Source: CAVPCZ01 sp963779225
GTDB taxonomy: Bacteria > Bacteroidota > Ignavibacteria > UBA10030 > UBA6906
NCBI GenBank assembly: GCA_963779225.1
Contig: CAVZWW010000003.1
Coordinates: 3,658,001 to 3,722,000 of the forward strand
Reading direction: 5' to 3'
DNA length: 64,000 nt
Below are positions 45,514-54,589 of this stretch, piece after piece. How positions within the stretch are numbered: the first letter of the stretch is position 1; every line of letters begins with the position of its first letter. The position numbers were made by a program, and so were the translations under genes. The notes under the pieces are model-generated. The model made no database searches. It was not told the DNA's origin and was given only the letters and a program-made list of their open reading frames with translations.

Positions 45514-46122
45514 TTAGAAATTAACCTTCGGCGCGTTTTCTGCACCTGCCGTCGAGGCAAAATATGCCTTCTCGCGGAAGCCGAAAATTCCGGCCAGCAC
45601 AGACGCGGGGAACCTCCGGATCGTGGTGTTGAACGCCTGCACCGTCTCGTTGAAGCGCGTGCGTGCGACAGTGATCCTGTTCTCCGTGCCTTCCAGCTGG
45701 CTCTGCAGCGCCATGAAGTTTTCGTTCGACTTCAACTGCGGGTAGTTTTCAGAGACCGCCATGAGCCGGGAAAGAGCGGAGGAAAGTCCATCCTGCGCCT
45801 GCTGGAATCTGGCGAATGCATTGGGATCTTCCAGGACCTCCTTCGTCACCGTGATCTGTCCGACCTTCGCACGCGCTTCCGCAACCCCGACAAACACGCC
45901 CTTTTCCTGGGCCGCGAATCCTTTGACGGTTTCCACGAGGTTCGGAATCAGATCCATCCGACGCTGGTACTGCGTTTCCACCTGGCTCCACGCCGAGCGT
46001 ACTCCCTCGTCCTGTGTCACGAGATTGTTGTAAATGCCCAGTCCCCACAGAAAGAGGCCGATGCCGGCGATCGCGATGACGATCAGGATTCCGGCGCCAA
46101 TCATGCAGCCGCGAGATTTCAT
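45514..46122 (-). CDS. lemA: LemA family protein
   Basis: The 202-residue protein has one N-terminal membrane helix (IGAGILIVIAIAGIGLFLWG) and the family core: YNNLVTQDEGVRSAWSQVETQYQRR, DLIPNLVETVKGFA, YPQLKSNENFMALQSQLEGTENRI-type helices and a C-terminal FPASVLAGIFGFREKAYF. LemA proteins form helical bundles at the outer face of the membrane, and their role is not well defined. It overlaps the CapA gene stop by 4 bp and is followed by the TPM gene, a common pair. Confidence 0.93.
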   Translation of the reverse strand: MKSRGCMIGAGILIVIAIAGIGLFLWGLGIYNNLVTQDEGVRSAWSQVETQYQRRMDLIPNLVETVKGFAAQEKGVFVGVAEARAKVGQITVTKEVLEDPNAFARFQQAQDGLSSALSRLMAVSENYPQLKSNENFMALQSQLEGTENRITVARTRFNETVQAFNTTIRRFPASVLAGIFGFREKAYFASTAGAENAPKVNF

Positions 46123-47369
46123 TGTGACTCCTTATAGTATAGTATTGTGGATGCAAACTTACGTGAGAGCCGACGCATGGCATCTGTCACGCGGGCCGAA
46201 TCTGCGCCCGAAAGAACCGAGAGGCGCCATTCCCGCACCCCGACCGGAATGAACCTGTATGAGGGGCCGTCGGGGTTCAAACAGATTTCGAAAACTCCGG
46301 TGTTGTATGAATCCCGGCTGTTACCCCCGAACACGAAATTCCCGAGAGAATATGCAATCACACCGTAGTGATACGCTTCAATTCCCTGAAGGACGTGCGG
46401 GTGATGGCCGATCACCGCATCCGCACCGGCATCGATCAATGTCCGCGCAAAGGTCTGCTGGGAAAGATCCGGAGTGTCCGCTTTCTCCGTTCCCCAATGC
46501 AGATTGACCACAACGTAGTCAGCCTTCAGGCTATCTTTGAGATTCAGAATATCCGCCGTAACGGGACCCGGTTCGCGCCGTGCCACACCGGGTGTGGACT
46601 TCCCTGCCCCGGGAGCTTCCCCGCCGCCGTAGTACGCCAGAAATCCTATTCTCCAGCCGCGGATTTCCATCACCACCGGCCGGTGGGCTTCCTCACGATT
46701 GACGCCTGCGCCCACATGCCGGATCCCGACTGAATCAAGATACGAAATTGTGTCGAAAAACCCTTCACGTCCATAGTCGAAAACGTGATTGTTGGCAATG
46801 GTCACCAGGTCGATCCCGCCGTCCGAGATGGCCCGGAGAAATCCAGGATGCATGCGGAAATTGTAGGGTTTTGGGACCTTTTTCCCCCGTGTTGTCACGG
46901 GGTTCTCGAGATTCACCATTGCGATATCGGCATCAGACATGAGTGAGAATCCCGAGAACGCAGTGGAAACTCTTTGGCCAACCGCGCTCTCGTAGTGCCC
47001 ACCCAGAAGGAGATCCCCCCCGAAACGCAAAACGACCGGGGCGCTGCCGCTGTCAGCCGGAGAGACGAACACAGTGTCTGCTACAGGGGCACGCGCAGTG
47101 TCCGCCGCGAGGGCGTGCACAGTGTCGGCTACGGGCACGCTCGAAGTGTCTGCGACAGCAGCGTGCGCAGTGTCCGCTGCAAGGGCACGCGCTGTGTCGG
47201 TTACAGGGGCGTGTACAGTGTCTGCTGCGAGGGCGTGTGCAGCGTCGGCTAGAGGCGTCCGCGCAGCGTCATATACCGGGGCACTGCCGCTGTCAGCCGG
47301 CGATGCAAAACCCGGTCCGGCGGAAGCCAGACTCAAACGTACCAGAAGGAGAAGCGAAGGAAGAATCAT
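46119..47369 (-). CDS. CapA-like metallophosphatase with N-terminal octapeptide repeats
   Basis: The 416-residue protein is of the PGA_cap (CapA/PgsA) family. A signal peptide (LPSLLLLVRLSLASAG) is followed by a low-complexity tract (residues about 29-110) of eight-residue repeats with consensus DTxxAxxA. The enzyme domain shows RFGGDLLLGGH, MVNLENPVT, DLVTIANNHVFDYG, VVNLHWGTE, VIGHHPHVLQGIEAY and YSLGNFVFGG, the metal-binding set of the family. Members take part in poly-gamma-glutamate or capsule processing at the outer membrane side. The repeat tract is unusual and lies between two copies of SPADSGSAPV. Confidence 0.88.
   Translation of the reverse strand: MILPSLLLLVRLSLASAGPGFASPADSGSAPVYDAARTPLADAAHALAADTVHAPVTDTARALAADTAHAAVADTSSVPVADTVHALAADTARAPVADTVFVSPADSGSAPVVLRFGGDLLLGGHYESAVGQRVSTAFSGFSLMSDADIAMVNLENPVTTRGKKVPKPYNFRMHPGFLRAISDGGIDLVTIANNHVFDYGREGFFDTISYLDSVGIRHVGAGVNREEAHRPVVMEIRGWRIGFLAYYGGGEAPGAGKSTPGVARREPGPVTADILNLKDSLKADYVVVNLHWGTEKADTPDLSQQTFARTLIDAGADAVIGHHPHVLQGIEAYHYGVIAYSLGNFVFGGNSRDSYNTGVFEICLNPDGPSYRFIPVGVREWRLSVLSGADSARVTDAMRRLSRKFASTILYYKESQ
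47068..47283 (-). repeat. 24-bp tandem repeats in the CapA-like gene
   Basis: About nine imperfect 24-bp units on the plus strand begin AGTGTC or AGCGTC and encode DTVHAPVT, DTARALAA, DTAHAAVA and similar octapeptides. They alternate between two unit types. Copies of CTGCCGCTGTCAGCCGG flank the tract (near 47044 and 47284). Confidence 0.75.
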
Positions 47370-47425
47370 GAGAGCAAGTGGTCCCGATCCTCAACAAGTG
47401 AAGGCGTTTGGTCGGTGGGGCAGTA

Positions 47426-47458
47426 GCAGCAAGGTCCCGCCAGGCGGGACCTTGCTGC
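47426..47458. repeat. Perfect 16-bp palindrome
   Basis: Arms GCAGCAAGGTCCCGCC and GGCGGGACCTTGCTGC are separated by one base. It stands between the CapA-like gene and the barrel gene at 47607. No T-run follows on either strand, so it is not a classical intrinsic terminator; it could be a REP-like element or a processing site. Confidence 0.6.
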
Positions 47459-47606
47459 GAATAGCTGTGCTCATCACTGAAAGAACCGCAAGCTCATCCG
47501 GAGGCATAGCCAAAACAGCCTCTCCAAACCTGAACCTGGAATCCACATCAACGGAGAAGACGCTCTTCAAATGGAACAAGTTCCACTTCCGCCGACGTCA
47601 CCAGAT

Positions 47607-48254
47607 CTAGATCTGGAAAAGTGCCCCGAACATAATAACGATCCCGCCGGTCTTGATCGACTGGTTGGGTTGATTGGCATTCGAGTAGACGCTCTTGAGT
47701 CCGAGCATGTACCGAACGTCCCCGATCACGGAAATGCCCTTGGCCACTGCATACTCGACCCCGCCGCCGAAATCAAGCGAAAAATCGGTTCCAATGACGT
47801 CGGAGAAGTCCGTATCCTTCGAAGGTTGACCGGTCAACTCCTGAGTCTGAGTAGCAGACAGCATGATGCCGAAATCAGGTCCCAGGAAGCCGTAAGGTCT
47901 CAGCTTTCCCTGAAGGAACTTCACTTTGAAGTAGACAGGGAAGTTGAGGTAGTTGAAACTGTAGGTTTCCTTGCCGCCCTGACCTTCAATACTGAATCCC
48001 TTCTGGATATAGATCGGTTCCAGAACCGCATAGAACATCTTACCCTTGTCGAATCCGACCTCGGCAGTGGCGCCGAAAATCATACCGAACCGGCCTCCCT
48101 TTGTAACGTTGCCTGAGATGTCAGGGTCTAGAGAACATGAACCCAGGTTGAAGCCTATTCGGGGACCCGCCGCAAAGGTTATTTGCGCCTGGGACGATCC
48201 TGTCAGTAACACGACCAACGTCAGGACTGCAATAGCCACAACAATCCGTCTCAT
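47607..48254 (-). CDS. Outer-membrane beta-barrel protein
   Basis: The 215-residue protein has a signal peptide (VAIAVLTLVVLLTGSSQAQ) and then ITFAAGPRIGFNLGS, alternating hydrophobic strands (FGMIFGATAEVGF, FNYLNFPVYFKVKF, RPYGFLGPDFGIML, FGGGVEYAVAKGISVIGDVRYMLGL) and a terminal strand IVIMFGALFQI. The layout fits the PorT/OMP_b-brl_2 group common in Bacteroidota, some of which help type IX secretion. Here there is no evidence for that role. It is followed in the same orientation by the palindrome at 47426. Confidence 0.85.
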   Translation of the reverse strand: MRRIVVAIAVLTLVVLLTGSSQAQITFAAGPRIGFNLGSCSLDPDISGNVTKGGRFGMIFGATAEVGFDKGKMFYAVLEPIYIQKGFSIEGQGGKETYSFNYLNFPVYFKVKFLQGKLRPYGFLGPDFGIMLSATQTQELTGQPSKDTDFSDVIGTDFSLDFGGGVEYAVAKGISVIGDVRYMLGLKSVYSNANQPNQSIKTGGIVIMFGALFQI

Positions 48255-48351
48255 ACGCTTGCTCCTCCGATTTGTGAGCGATCGTGAAAGAACCTACCTG
48301 TAGGGCCTGTACGAATATACCGACCCGAAGCCCTTACAAAGTTGTCTGCAA

Positions 48352-48894
48352 TCAGGGAATCTCGTAACGAATTCCGCTTGTGATACTGATTCCGAATTGC
48401 GTGCTGCCGGAAATGAAAATGGGACCAAATTGTATATCAGCCGGAATGTAGAGATTCTTGGCTATCGGGAAGAGCGCTCCGCCGCCGAAGGGAATGGCGA
48501 CATACGGTCCCCCGGTGGCAAATATCAGACTGAATCCGGCATCAGCGTACGGCTTAATCTTGGAAGCCGGATATGCGTGAAATAGTACTTGAACAGGTTC
48601 ATCCACTCGATCGGCGTGCCGGTCTGTGTGTTGATGTTGAATGCTTCCATGATGGCCATGTTCTTATTGAAAATCACCTCACCGTAGGGACCGAATTGAA
48701 AGCCGGCGGAGGTCCCCCCTGACTTCTCATATTGACCGGTATAGTAGTTGTAAAAGTTGGTGGAAGGCCCCCCCGTCCCGATACTCAGCCCCAGACGCAT
48801 GCCAACCGCCCATTTCACCTGTGCCTGCGATTCGGAAACCCACGCAGCCGACAGCAGAACCAGGAGAGCAACACAGAGAAGTGAATTTTTTCAT
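48352..48894 (-). pseudogene. Outer-membrane beta-barrel protein, two frame breaks
   Basis: An ATG at 48894 with AGGAG 7 nt upstream opens MKKF, but the signal peptide (LLCVALLVLLSAAWVSESQAQ) lies in another frame, implying a missing base in the A-run at 48886-48891. The barrel runs VKWAVGMRLGLSIG to MNLFKYYF, then a second break near 48570 moves it to AYPASKIKPYADAGFSLIF and the final strand FGISITSGIRYEI. Both changes are single-base and one lies in a homopolymer, so sequencing error is possible and the gene may be intact in the organism. It resembles the barrel at 47607 only in architecture. Confidence 0.65.
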
Positions 48895-48948
48895 CGTTTT
48901 TCTCCTTTTGTGAGAATGGCGCGTATTTTTGAATTTACAAAGTACGAG

Positions 48949-50089
48949 CTATTTAAGCAAGGAGCGGGCAATGACAATTCTCTGAATTTCCGATGTCCCT
49001 TCGTAGATTTCGGTGACCTTGGCATCCCGCAGGTACCGTTCCACCAGGTATTCCTGCACATAACCGTACCCCCCGTGGATCTGAATGGCCTCCAGGGCGC
49101 TCTGAACAGCGACCTTTGAGGCATAGAGCTTGGCCATCGCCGCCGCCGGACCGTACGGCATGCCCCGAATCCTTCATCCAGGCGGCCCTGAGGACCAGAT
49201 TGCGGGCCGCTTCGACCTGCGTCGCCATATCCGCCACCTTGAACTGAATCGCCTGCAGCTCGGCGATCGGGCGCCCGAATGCCTTTCGCTCTTTGGCATA
49301 TTTGACCGAAGCGTCGAGCGAGGCCTGTGCGATGCCCAGCGCCTGCGCAGCGATGCCGATTCTCCCGCCTTCCAGCGTTTTCATGGCGAATCTGAACCCG
49401 TCACCCTCTTTCCCTATCATATTGGCCACCGGGACACGGCAATCGGCAAACGACAAAGATACGGTGTCCGAGCTGCGGATCCCCAGCTTCTTCTCTTTCT
49501 TCGCAACCGCGAAACCGGGCATCCCTTTCTCCAGAATGAACGTCCCGATCCCCTTCGACCCTTTTGACCGGTCCGTAGCCGCCATCACCAGAACCAGATC
49601 TGCCGTGGATCCGTTGGTGGTCCAATTCTTCATGCCATTCAGAACATACGCATCCCCGTCGAGGACTGCGCCGGTCCGCAGGTTCGAGGCATCGCTGCCT
49701 GCCTCGGGTTCGGAGAGAGCAAAAGCCCCGAGCTTCTTTCCCGATGCAAGATCGCGCAGATAGCGCTCCTTCTGATCCACACTGCCATACTCATTCAGAC
49801 CGTAACAGACGAGGGAGTTGTTGACCGACATGATCACACCGCAGGAAGCGTCCACGCGGGATATCTCTTCGATCGCAAGGACGTAGCTCACGGTATCCAG
49901 GCCGATACCTCCCCACTCTTCGGGGACCATCATGCCCATGAACCCGAGGGCCCCCAGCTCTTTTACCGCCTCGGTGGGAAACTCCGCAAGTTCATCACGG
50001 GACACCGAGCCGGGAGCAAGCTGCTCTTCGGCGAACTTGCGGGCGGTGTCACGGATCATCCGGTGAGTCTCGTTGAATTCGAATGTCAT
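48949..50089 (-). CDS. Acyl-CoA dehydrogenase, single-base frameshift
   Basis: The roughly 378-residue FAD enzyme oxidises acyl-CoA to trans-2-enoyl-CoA. It has SCGVIMSVNNSLVC, FALSEPEAGSDASNL (FAD/substrate loop), NWTTNGSTADLVLVMAATD, GRIGIAAQALGIAQASLDA and the C-terminal IQIHGGYGYVQEYLVERY with VTEIYEGTSEIQRI, where the Glu of YEGTSEIQ is the catalytic base of short-chain enzymes. After KDSG near residue 309 the frame breaks at a GGGG run (49163-49166 on the plus strand); dropping one G continues cleanly into MPYGPAAAMAKLYASK. As this is a core enzyme in an intact operon, the break may be a sequencing error. Confidence 0.85.
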
Positions 50090-50193
50090 CGTGTTCTCAC
50101 TCTGCTAATGACTGCTGATACGGTCCGCGGTCGGACCCACGCGCGACACATGTGACTGCACTCTCTGTCTGGTGTCGGTCTTCCCATCTGATG

Positions 50194-51042
50194 TCAGTAC
50201 ACGAAGAATCCGCGGCCTGTCTTCTTTCCCAGATGACCGGCCGCAACCATTTTCTTGAGCAAAGGACAGGGGCGATATTTCGGATCACCCAGGCCTTCGT
50301 GCAACACGTCCAGGATTGCCAGACAGACATCCAGCCCGATAAAATCCGCAAGTGTCAGGGGACCCATCGGATGGTTCATCCCCAGTTTCATAACCGTGTC
50401 CACCGCTTCCGGCGTGGCAACGCCCTCCATGACGCAGTAGATGGCTTCATTGAGCATCGGCATGAGAATCCGGTTGGCGACGAATCCCGGGTAGTCATTT
50501 ACCTCCACTGCAACCTTCTCCAATTTCGCACAGAGGGCAATGACGAGTGCAGTGGTTTCATCCGTGGTGGCGTAGCCGCGGATCACCTCCACCAGCTTCA
50601 TCACGGGCACGGGATTCATGAAGTGCATCCCGATAACCTGGCCCGGACGTTTTGTCACTGCGGCAAGTTCCGTGATGGAGATGGACGAAGTGTTCGATGC
50701 AAGGATCGTTTCGGGCCGGCATATGCCGTCGAGTGTCGTGAAGATCTGTTTCTTCACAGCCTTGTTCTCAGTCGCCGCTTCAACCACGAGCCCGGCTTCT
50801 GCTGCGGCTGAGAGATCTTCGGCCGTACGGATTCGCGAAAGACTTTCCGACTTCTGTTGTTCGGTGAGCTGACCCTTTTTGACCTGCCGGTCGAAGTTCG
50901 CCCCTATGGTCCGGAGAGCTTTTTCGAGGAGGGGCTTTTGAAGGTCAAGAAGGAGTACGTTGAAACCGAACTGTGCAAAGGTGTGGGCGATGCCGTTGCC
51001 CATTGTCCCGGCACCGACTACTGCGACCGTTTTAATGTCCAT
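50194..51042 (-). CDS. hbd: 3-hydroxybutyryl-CoA dehydrogenase
   Basis: The 282-residue enzyme has the NAD-binding VAVVGAGTMGNGIAHTFA, VVEAATENKAVKKQI, SNTSSISITELA, the catalytic His in GMHFMNPVPVMKLVEVI, and DYPGFVANRILMPMLNEA. The C-terminal domain has HPMGPLTLADFIGLDV. It interconverts 3-hydroxyacyl-CoA and acetoacetyl-CoA with NAD(P). It lies between thiolase and acyl-CoA dehydrogenase, 104-142 bp from each, in one likely operon for short-chain fatty-acid oxidation or the reverse C4 route. Length is normal for Hbd/PaaH. Confidence 0.93.
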   Translation of the reverse strand: MDIKTVAVVGAGTMGNGIAHTFAQFGFNVLLLDLQKPLLEKALRTIGANFDRQVKKGQLTEQQKSESLSRIRTAEDLSAAAEAGLVVEAATENKAVKKQIFTTLDGICRPETILASNTSSISITELAAVTKRPGQVIGMHFMNPVPVMKLVEVIRGYATTDETTALVIALCAKLEKVAVEVNDYPGFVANRILMPMLNEAIYCVMEGVATPEAVDTVMKLGMNHPMGPLTLADFIGLDVCLAILDVLHEGLGDPKYRPCPLLKKMVAAGHLGKKTGRGFFVY

Positions 51043-51183
51043 GAGGGCTCCTTTTACCTGATCCCGTTTTCTTGCACAGCACCTTGAATCCCAGAGAGCA
51101 GGAATTCCTGCGGCAGGAGGCTGGACCTCTTACTCCCGCCGATATGTCGCACTCGAGGTGAATGACCCGAAGACGCGAGACCG

Positions 51184-52365
51184 TTATGTCATCCGTTCCA
51201 CGATCACGGCACTGGCCTCACCTCCGCCGATGCAGAGTGTCGCAAGGCCCAGCCGCTTGTTCTGCTGTTCCATTGCATGCAACAGGGTTACCAGCACGCG
51301 TGCTCCCGAAGCACCGATCGGATGCCCGAGCGCAATCGCTCCACCGTTGACATTCACCTTCTCGACGGGAACACCCGCCTTCGCGTTCACCGCCAGCGTG
51401 ACAACGGCAAATGCCTCGTTGATTTCAAAGAGGTCGATGTCGCTTAATGCGAGCCCGGCCTTTGCCAGCACCCTGCTGATTGCGTCCGCGGGAGCAGTGG
51501 TGAACCACTCGGGCGCCTGTGCAAATGACGACTGCGCAAGAATTTTCGCCAGCGGTTTCACACCGAGTTCTTTCGCCTTTGCCCCCGACATCACCACGAC
51601 CGCGGCGGCGCCGTCGCTGATCTTGGAGGCGTTGGCCGCGGTGATGGTCCCGTCTTTGGTGAAGGCCGGTTTCAGGGAAGGGATCTTGTCGAAGTTGGTT
51701 TTCTTGACATCCTCGTCTTCCGTAACGGTCGTAACATCGTTCCCTTTCCCCTTGATTTCCACGGGAACGATTTCCCTGGTGAATCTGCCCGTACGCTGCG
51801 ACTCCTGCGCGCGCTTGTAGCTCAGAATCGCATATTCATCCTGGGCCGTACGCGGGATGTTGCATTCACGTGCGCACAACTCCCCCGCATTCCCCATCAG
51901 GTAGTTGTTGTAGACATCCAGCAAACCGTCTTTGATGAGGACGTCAACAAGTTCTGTGTTACCCATGCGGAGGCCGGTGCGCCCTTTTTCGAGGAGGAAG
52001 GGGGCATTGGACATGCTTTCCATTCCTCCGGCAACCACGACGTGCGCGTCGCCCGCAAGGATCGCCTGCGCAGCCAGCATCACGGCCTTCAGCCCGGATC
52101 CGCATACCTTGTTGATGGTCATGCACTGGACGGAAGGAGGGAGACCACCGAAAATCGCCGCCTGGCGGGCCGGAGCCTGCCCGACACCGGCCGAGAGGAC
52201 GTTGCCCATGATCACCTCGTCCACCTGTTCGGGCTTCAACCCCGCACGAAGAAGCGCTTCCCGGATGACGATGGCCCCCAGCCGGGGAGCCGGCAATGAA
52301 CTGAGGGAGCCGAGAAAACTCCCGATGGGCGTGCGGCAGGCCGATGCGATTACGACGTCGTTCAT
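51184..52365 (-). CDS. atoB: Acetyl-CoA acetyltransferase (thiolase)
   Basis: The 393-residue thiolase has the acylated C88 in INKVCGSGLKA, the His in GGAIALGHPIGASG and the second Cys in LATLCIGGGEA. It condenses two acetyl-CoA or cleaves 3-ketoacyl-CoA. The ATG at 52365 has CGGAG 6 nt upstream; an open extension to 52443 has no homology. It is the first gene of the thiolase-hbd-acyl-CoA dehydrogenase set. Length is typical of AtoB/PhaA; direction of flux cannot be told. Confidence 0.93.
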   Translation of the reverse strand: MNDVVIASACRTPIGSFLGSLSSLPAPRLGAIVIREALLRAGLKPEQVDEVIMGNVLSAGVGQAPARQAAIFGGLPPSVQCMTINKVCGSGLKAVMLAAQAILAGDAHVVVAGGMESMSNAPFLLEKGRTGLRMGNTELVDVLIKDGLLDVYNNYLMGNAGELCARECNIPRTAQDEYAILSYKRAQESQRTGRFTREIVPVEIKGKGNDVTTVTEDEDVKKTNFDKIPSLKPAFTKDGTITAANASKISDGAAAVVVMSGAKAKELGVKPLAKILAQSSFAQAPEWFTTAPADAISRVLAKAGLALSDIDLFEINEAFAVVTLAVNAKAGVPVEKVNVNGGAIALGHPIGASGARVLVTLLHAMEQQNKRLGLATLCIGGGEASAVIVERMT

Positions 52366-53141
52366 GCGATCTCCGGGGGAAGAAGCTCTGAGCAGATAGG
52401 ACTCCGGTCTTATGACCGAATGCTTCGATAACTCGTTACGCACAGCGTCCGATGATAGTCATGACGCCGGTCTGATTCCCGAGTTAGCAGTGAGAGTATG
52501 GTACTGGAAAGATGAAATAAAGGCAAGTTGGACCGGAGTTGGTTAAGCGCCTTCCTTGCGTCCCGACAAGCCCTAGGCAGCATGTTGCAGAACGCGGAGC
52601 ACGGCGATATGTGACCATGTCGAGAATACGTGATCAAGAATGTGGTAGAAAATCATGATGTGGTGTCCCGCATTGGATATTTAAGTCGCCATATGGCTAC
52701 TGTTGTAGCCAATAAATGGAATGACTACGGCATTGTCAAGGTGTTCCAAGATCTGGTTGTGCTTGTCCCTGTTCAAGACTTCACCCACCTGCGAAATTGT
52801 GAATGCGAGCCGAAATCGCTACTCAGGATCTCGCCTGGAGGGCGAGATCGCGAATCTCAAGATTGAGTTCGTTCAGATCATTCTGGACGAGGGGCGCCGC
52901 TGCCCCGCACCAACAGAAGGCGTCCCAAAGGCGCCTTCTGCGTTTCCAGGGAAAGGGTCGGACACCGGAAATTGGCTGGGGTTTGGCTGGAATCGGGGGA
53001 TAGTGCACTTAGAGGAATATGCTACTCAGAGCGTAGCGACGCATTACATGGCCCTTTGAACGCAAATCCCTCCGTGTGATCTGCGTTCATCTACAGCAGA
53101 CGGAGAATTTGAAGAGATAGTCTTCAGCTGTCGAACTCGGT
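52366..53141. other. Long intergenic region upstream of the thiolase operon
   Basis: About 776 bp lie between rho and the thiolase gene. It has short frames with no recognisable product. One stem-loop is clear: CAGAAGGCG at 52914-52922 pairs with CGCCTTCTG at 52932-52940. There is no T-run after it. The thiolase promoter and the rho terminator should be here but cannot be pinpointed. Confidence 0.4.
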
Positions 53142-54395
53142 CTAGCTGCTCATCGACCGCAGGAATTCCTTGTTGGTCTTCGTCCCGCGCATTTTCTCCT
53201 GCATGAACTCCATGGCGTCAACCGTGTTCATCTCCGCCAGGATCTTGCGCAGAATCCAGATGCGGTTCAAATCATCCGCATCGATCAACAGCTCTTCCTT
53301 GCGGGTCCCGGAGCGGTTGACGTCGATCGCGGGGAAGATTCTCCGGTCGCTCAGCTTCCGGTCGAGAACGATTTCCATGTTGCCCGTACCCTTGAACTCT
53401 TCGAAGATCACCTCGTCCATGCGGCTGCCGGTTTCCACCAGCGCCGTCGCAACGATCGTGAGGCTTCCGCCTTCTTCGATATTCCGGGCCGCTCCGAAAA
53501 ACCGTTTCGGTTTGTGCAGCGCGTTCGCGTCCACACCGCCCGAGAGGATCTTTCCCGAATGCGGAACAACAGTGTTGTGTGCGCGTGCGAGACGGGTGAT
53601 GCTGTCCAGCAGAATCACCACATGGCGTCCGGCCTCCACCAGCCGCTTGGCCTTCTCCAGCACCATGTCCGATACCTGAACGTGACGCTCCGGCGGTTCG
53701 TCGAACGTGGAACTCACCACCTCGGCATTCACCGACCGCTCCATGTCCGTCACCTCTTCCGGACGCTCATCGATCAGCAGGACGATCAGCTTGACTTCCG
53801 GATGGTTCCGGGAAATGCTGTTGGCGATCTTCTGGAGGATGATGGTCTTGCCGGCTTTGGGGGGCGAAACGATCATGCCGCGCTGCCCCTTGCCGATGGG
53901 CGTGAGCAGATCCATGATGCGCATGGAATACTCGCCGGGCGCGGTCTCCAGCTTCAGCGCGGAGTTTGCATACAACGGCGTCAGGTTGTCGAACAGAACC
54001 CGCTCCCGGATCACATCCGGGTTTTCGTCGTTCACCGCCTCGACGCGCAGCAGGGCGAAGAACCGCTCACCCTCCTTCGGCGGACGTACCTGTCCGCTTA
54101 CCGAATCGCCGGTCCGAAGGTTGAACTTCTTGATCTGCGACGGGGAAACGTAAATATCGTCCGGTGAGGGGAGATAGTTATAGTCGACGGAACGGAGGAA
54201 CCCGTATCCGTCCGGAAGGACCTCCAGCACGCCGCGGCTGAATGTCATTCCGCCGGCCTCTGTCTGCCCTTCGAGAATTTTGAAGATCAACTCCTGCTTG
54301 CGGAGGTCGCTGTAGCCGGAGATGTTCAGATCTTTCGCGATCTGGTTGAGCTCTGCGATCTTCTTGGACTTGAGCTCCGAAATGTCCATTGCCAT
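53142..54395 (-). CDS. rho: Transcription termination factor Rho
   Basis: The 417-residue hexameric RNA helicase has an N-terminal Rho_N SAP-like fold (LKSKKIAELNQIAKDLNI), the cold-shock-like RNA-binding domain (GVLEVLPDGYGFLRS, DDIYVSPSQIKKFNLRTGD), Walker A in VSPPKAGKTIILQKIAN, LIDERPEEVTDM, Walker B in HVVILLDSITRLARAHN, the Q-loop region SGGVDANALHKPKRFFGAARN and the R-loop (TGNMEIVLDRKL). It has a short N-terminus like Escherichia coli Rho, without the long insert seen in many Bacteroidota. The gene is complete. It terminates untranslated or Rho-dependent transcripts. Confidence 0.97.
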   Translation of the reverse strand: MAMDISELKSKKIAELNQIAKDLNISGYSDLRKQELIFKILEGQTEAGGMTFSRGVLEVLPDGYGFLRSVDYNYLPSPDDIYVSPSQIKKFNLRTGDSVSGQVRPPKEGERFFALLRVEAVNDENPDVIRERVLFDNLTPLYANSALKLETAPGEYSMRIMDLLTPIGKGQRGMIVSPPKAGKTIILQKIANSISRNHPEVKLIVLLIDERPEEVTDMERSVNAEVVSSTFDEPPERHVQVSDMVLEKAKRLVEAGRHVVILLDSITRLARAHNTVVPHSGKILSGGVDANALHKPKRFFGAARNIEEGGSLTIVATALVETGSRMDEVIFEEFKGTGNMEIVLDRKLSDRRIFPAIDVNRSGTRKEELLIDADDLNRIWILRKILAEMNTVDAMEFMQEKMRGTKTNKEFLRSMSS

Positions 54396-54589
54396 GGATG
54401 TACAACCTCAGGTGATGTGAGAAAGAAAGAGTTGCAGTGGCATCGTCATACCCCACAAAACGCAGTCAGACGCCTGGGGAACAATAAGGGATGTCGGTTG
54501 GACGTGTAAATGAGATTAGACGATGTGAGAAACACGTGGCAAATCGAGATGCAAACCCTTGAAAAATATAGAGTATTTCAAGAGAATTG

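Noticed and set aside
47068..47283. Regular repeats that might suggest a CRISPR array
   Set aside because: The units are contiguous 24-bp coding repeats in frame with a CapA-like protein, with no spacers and no cas genes nearby.
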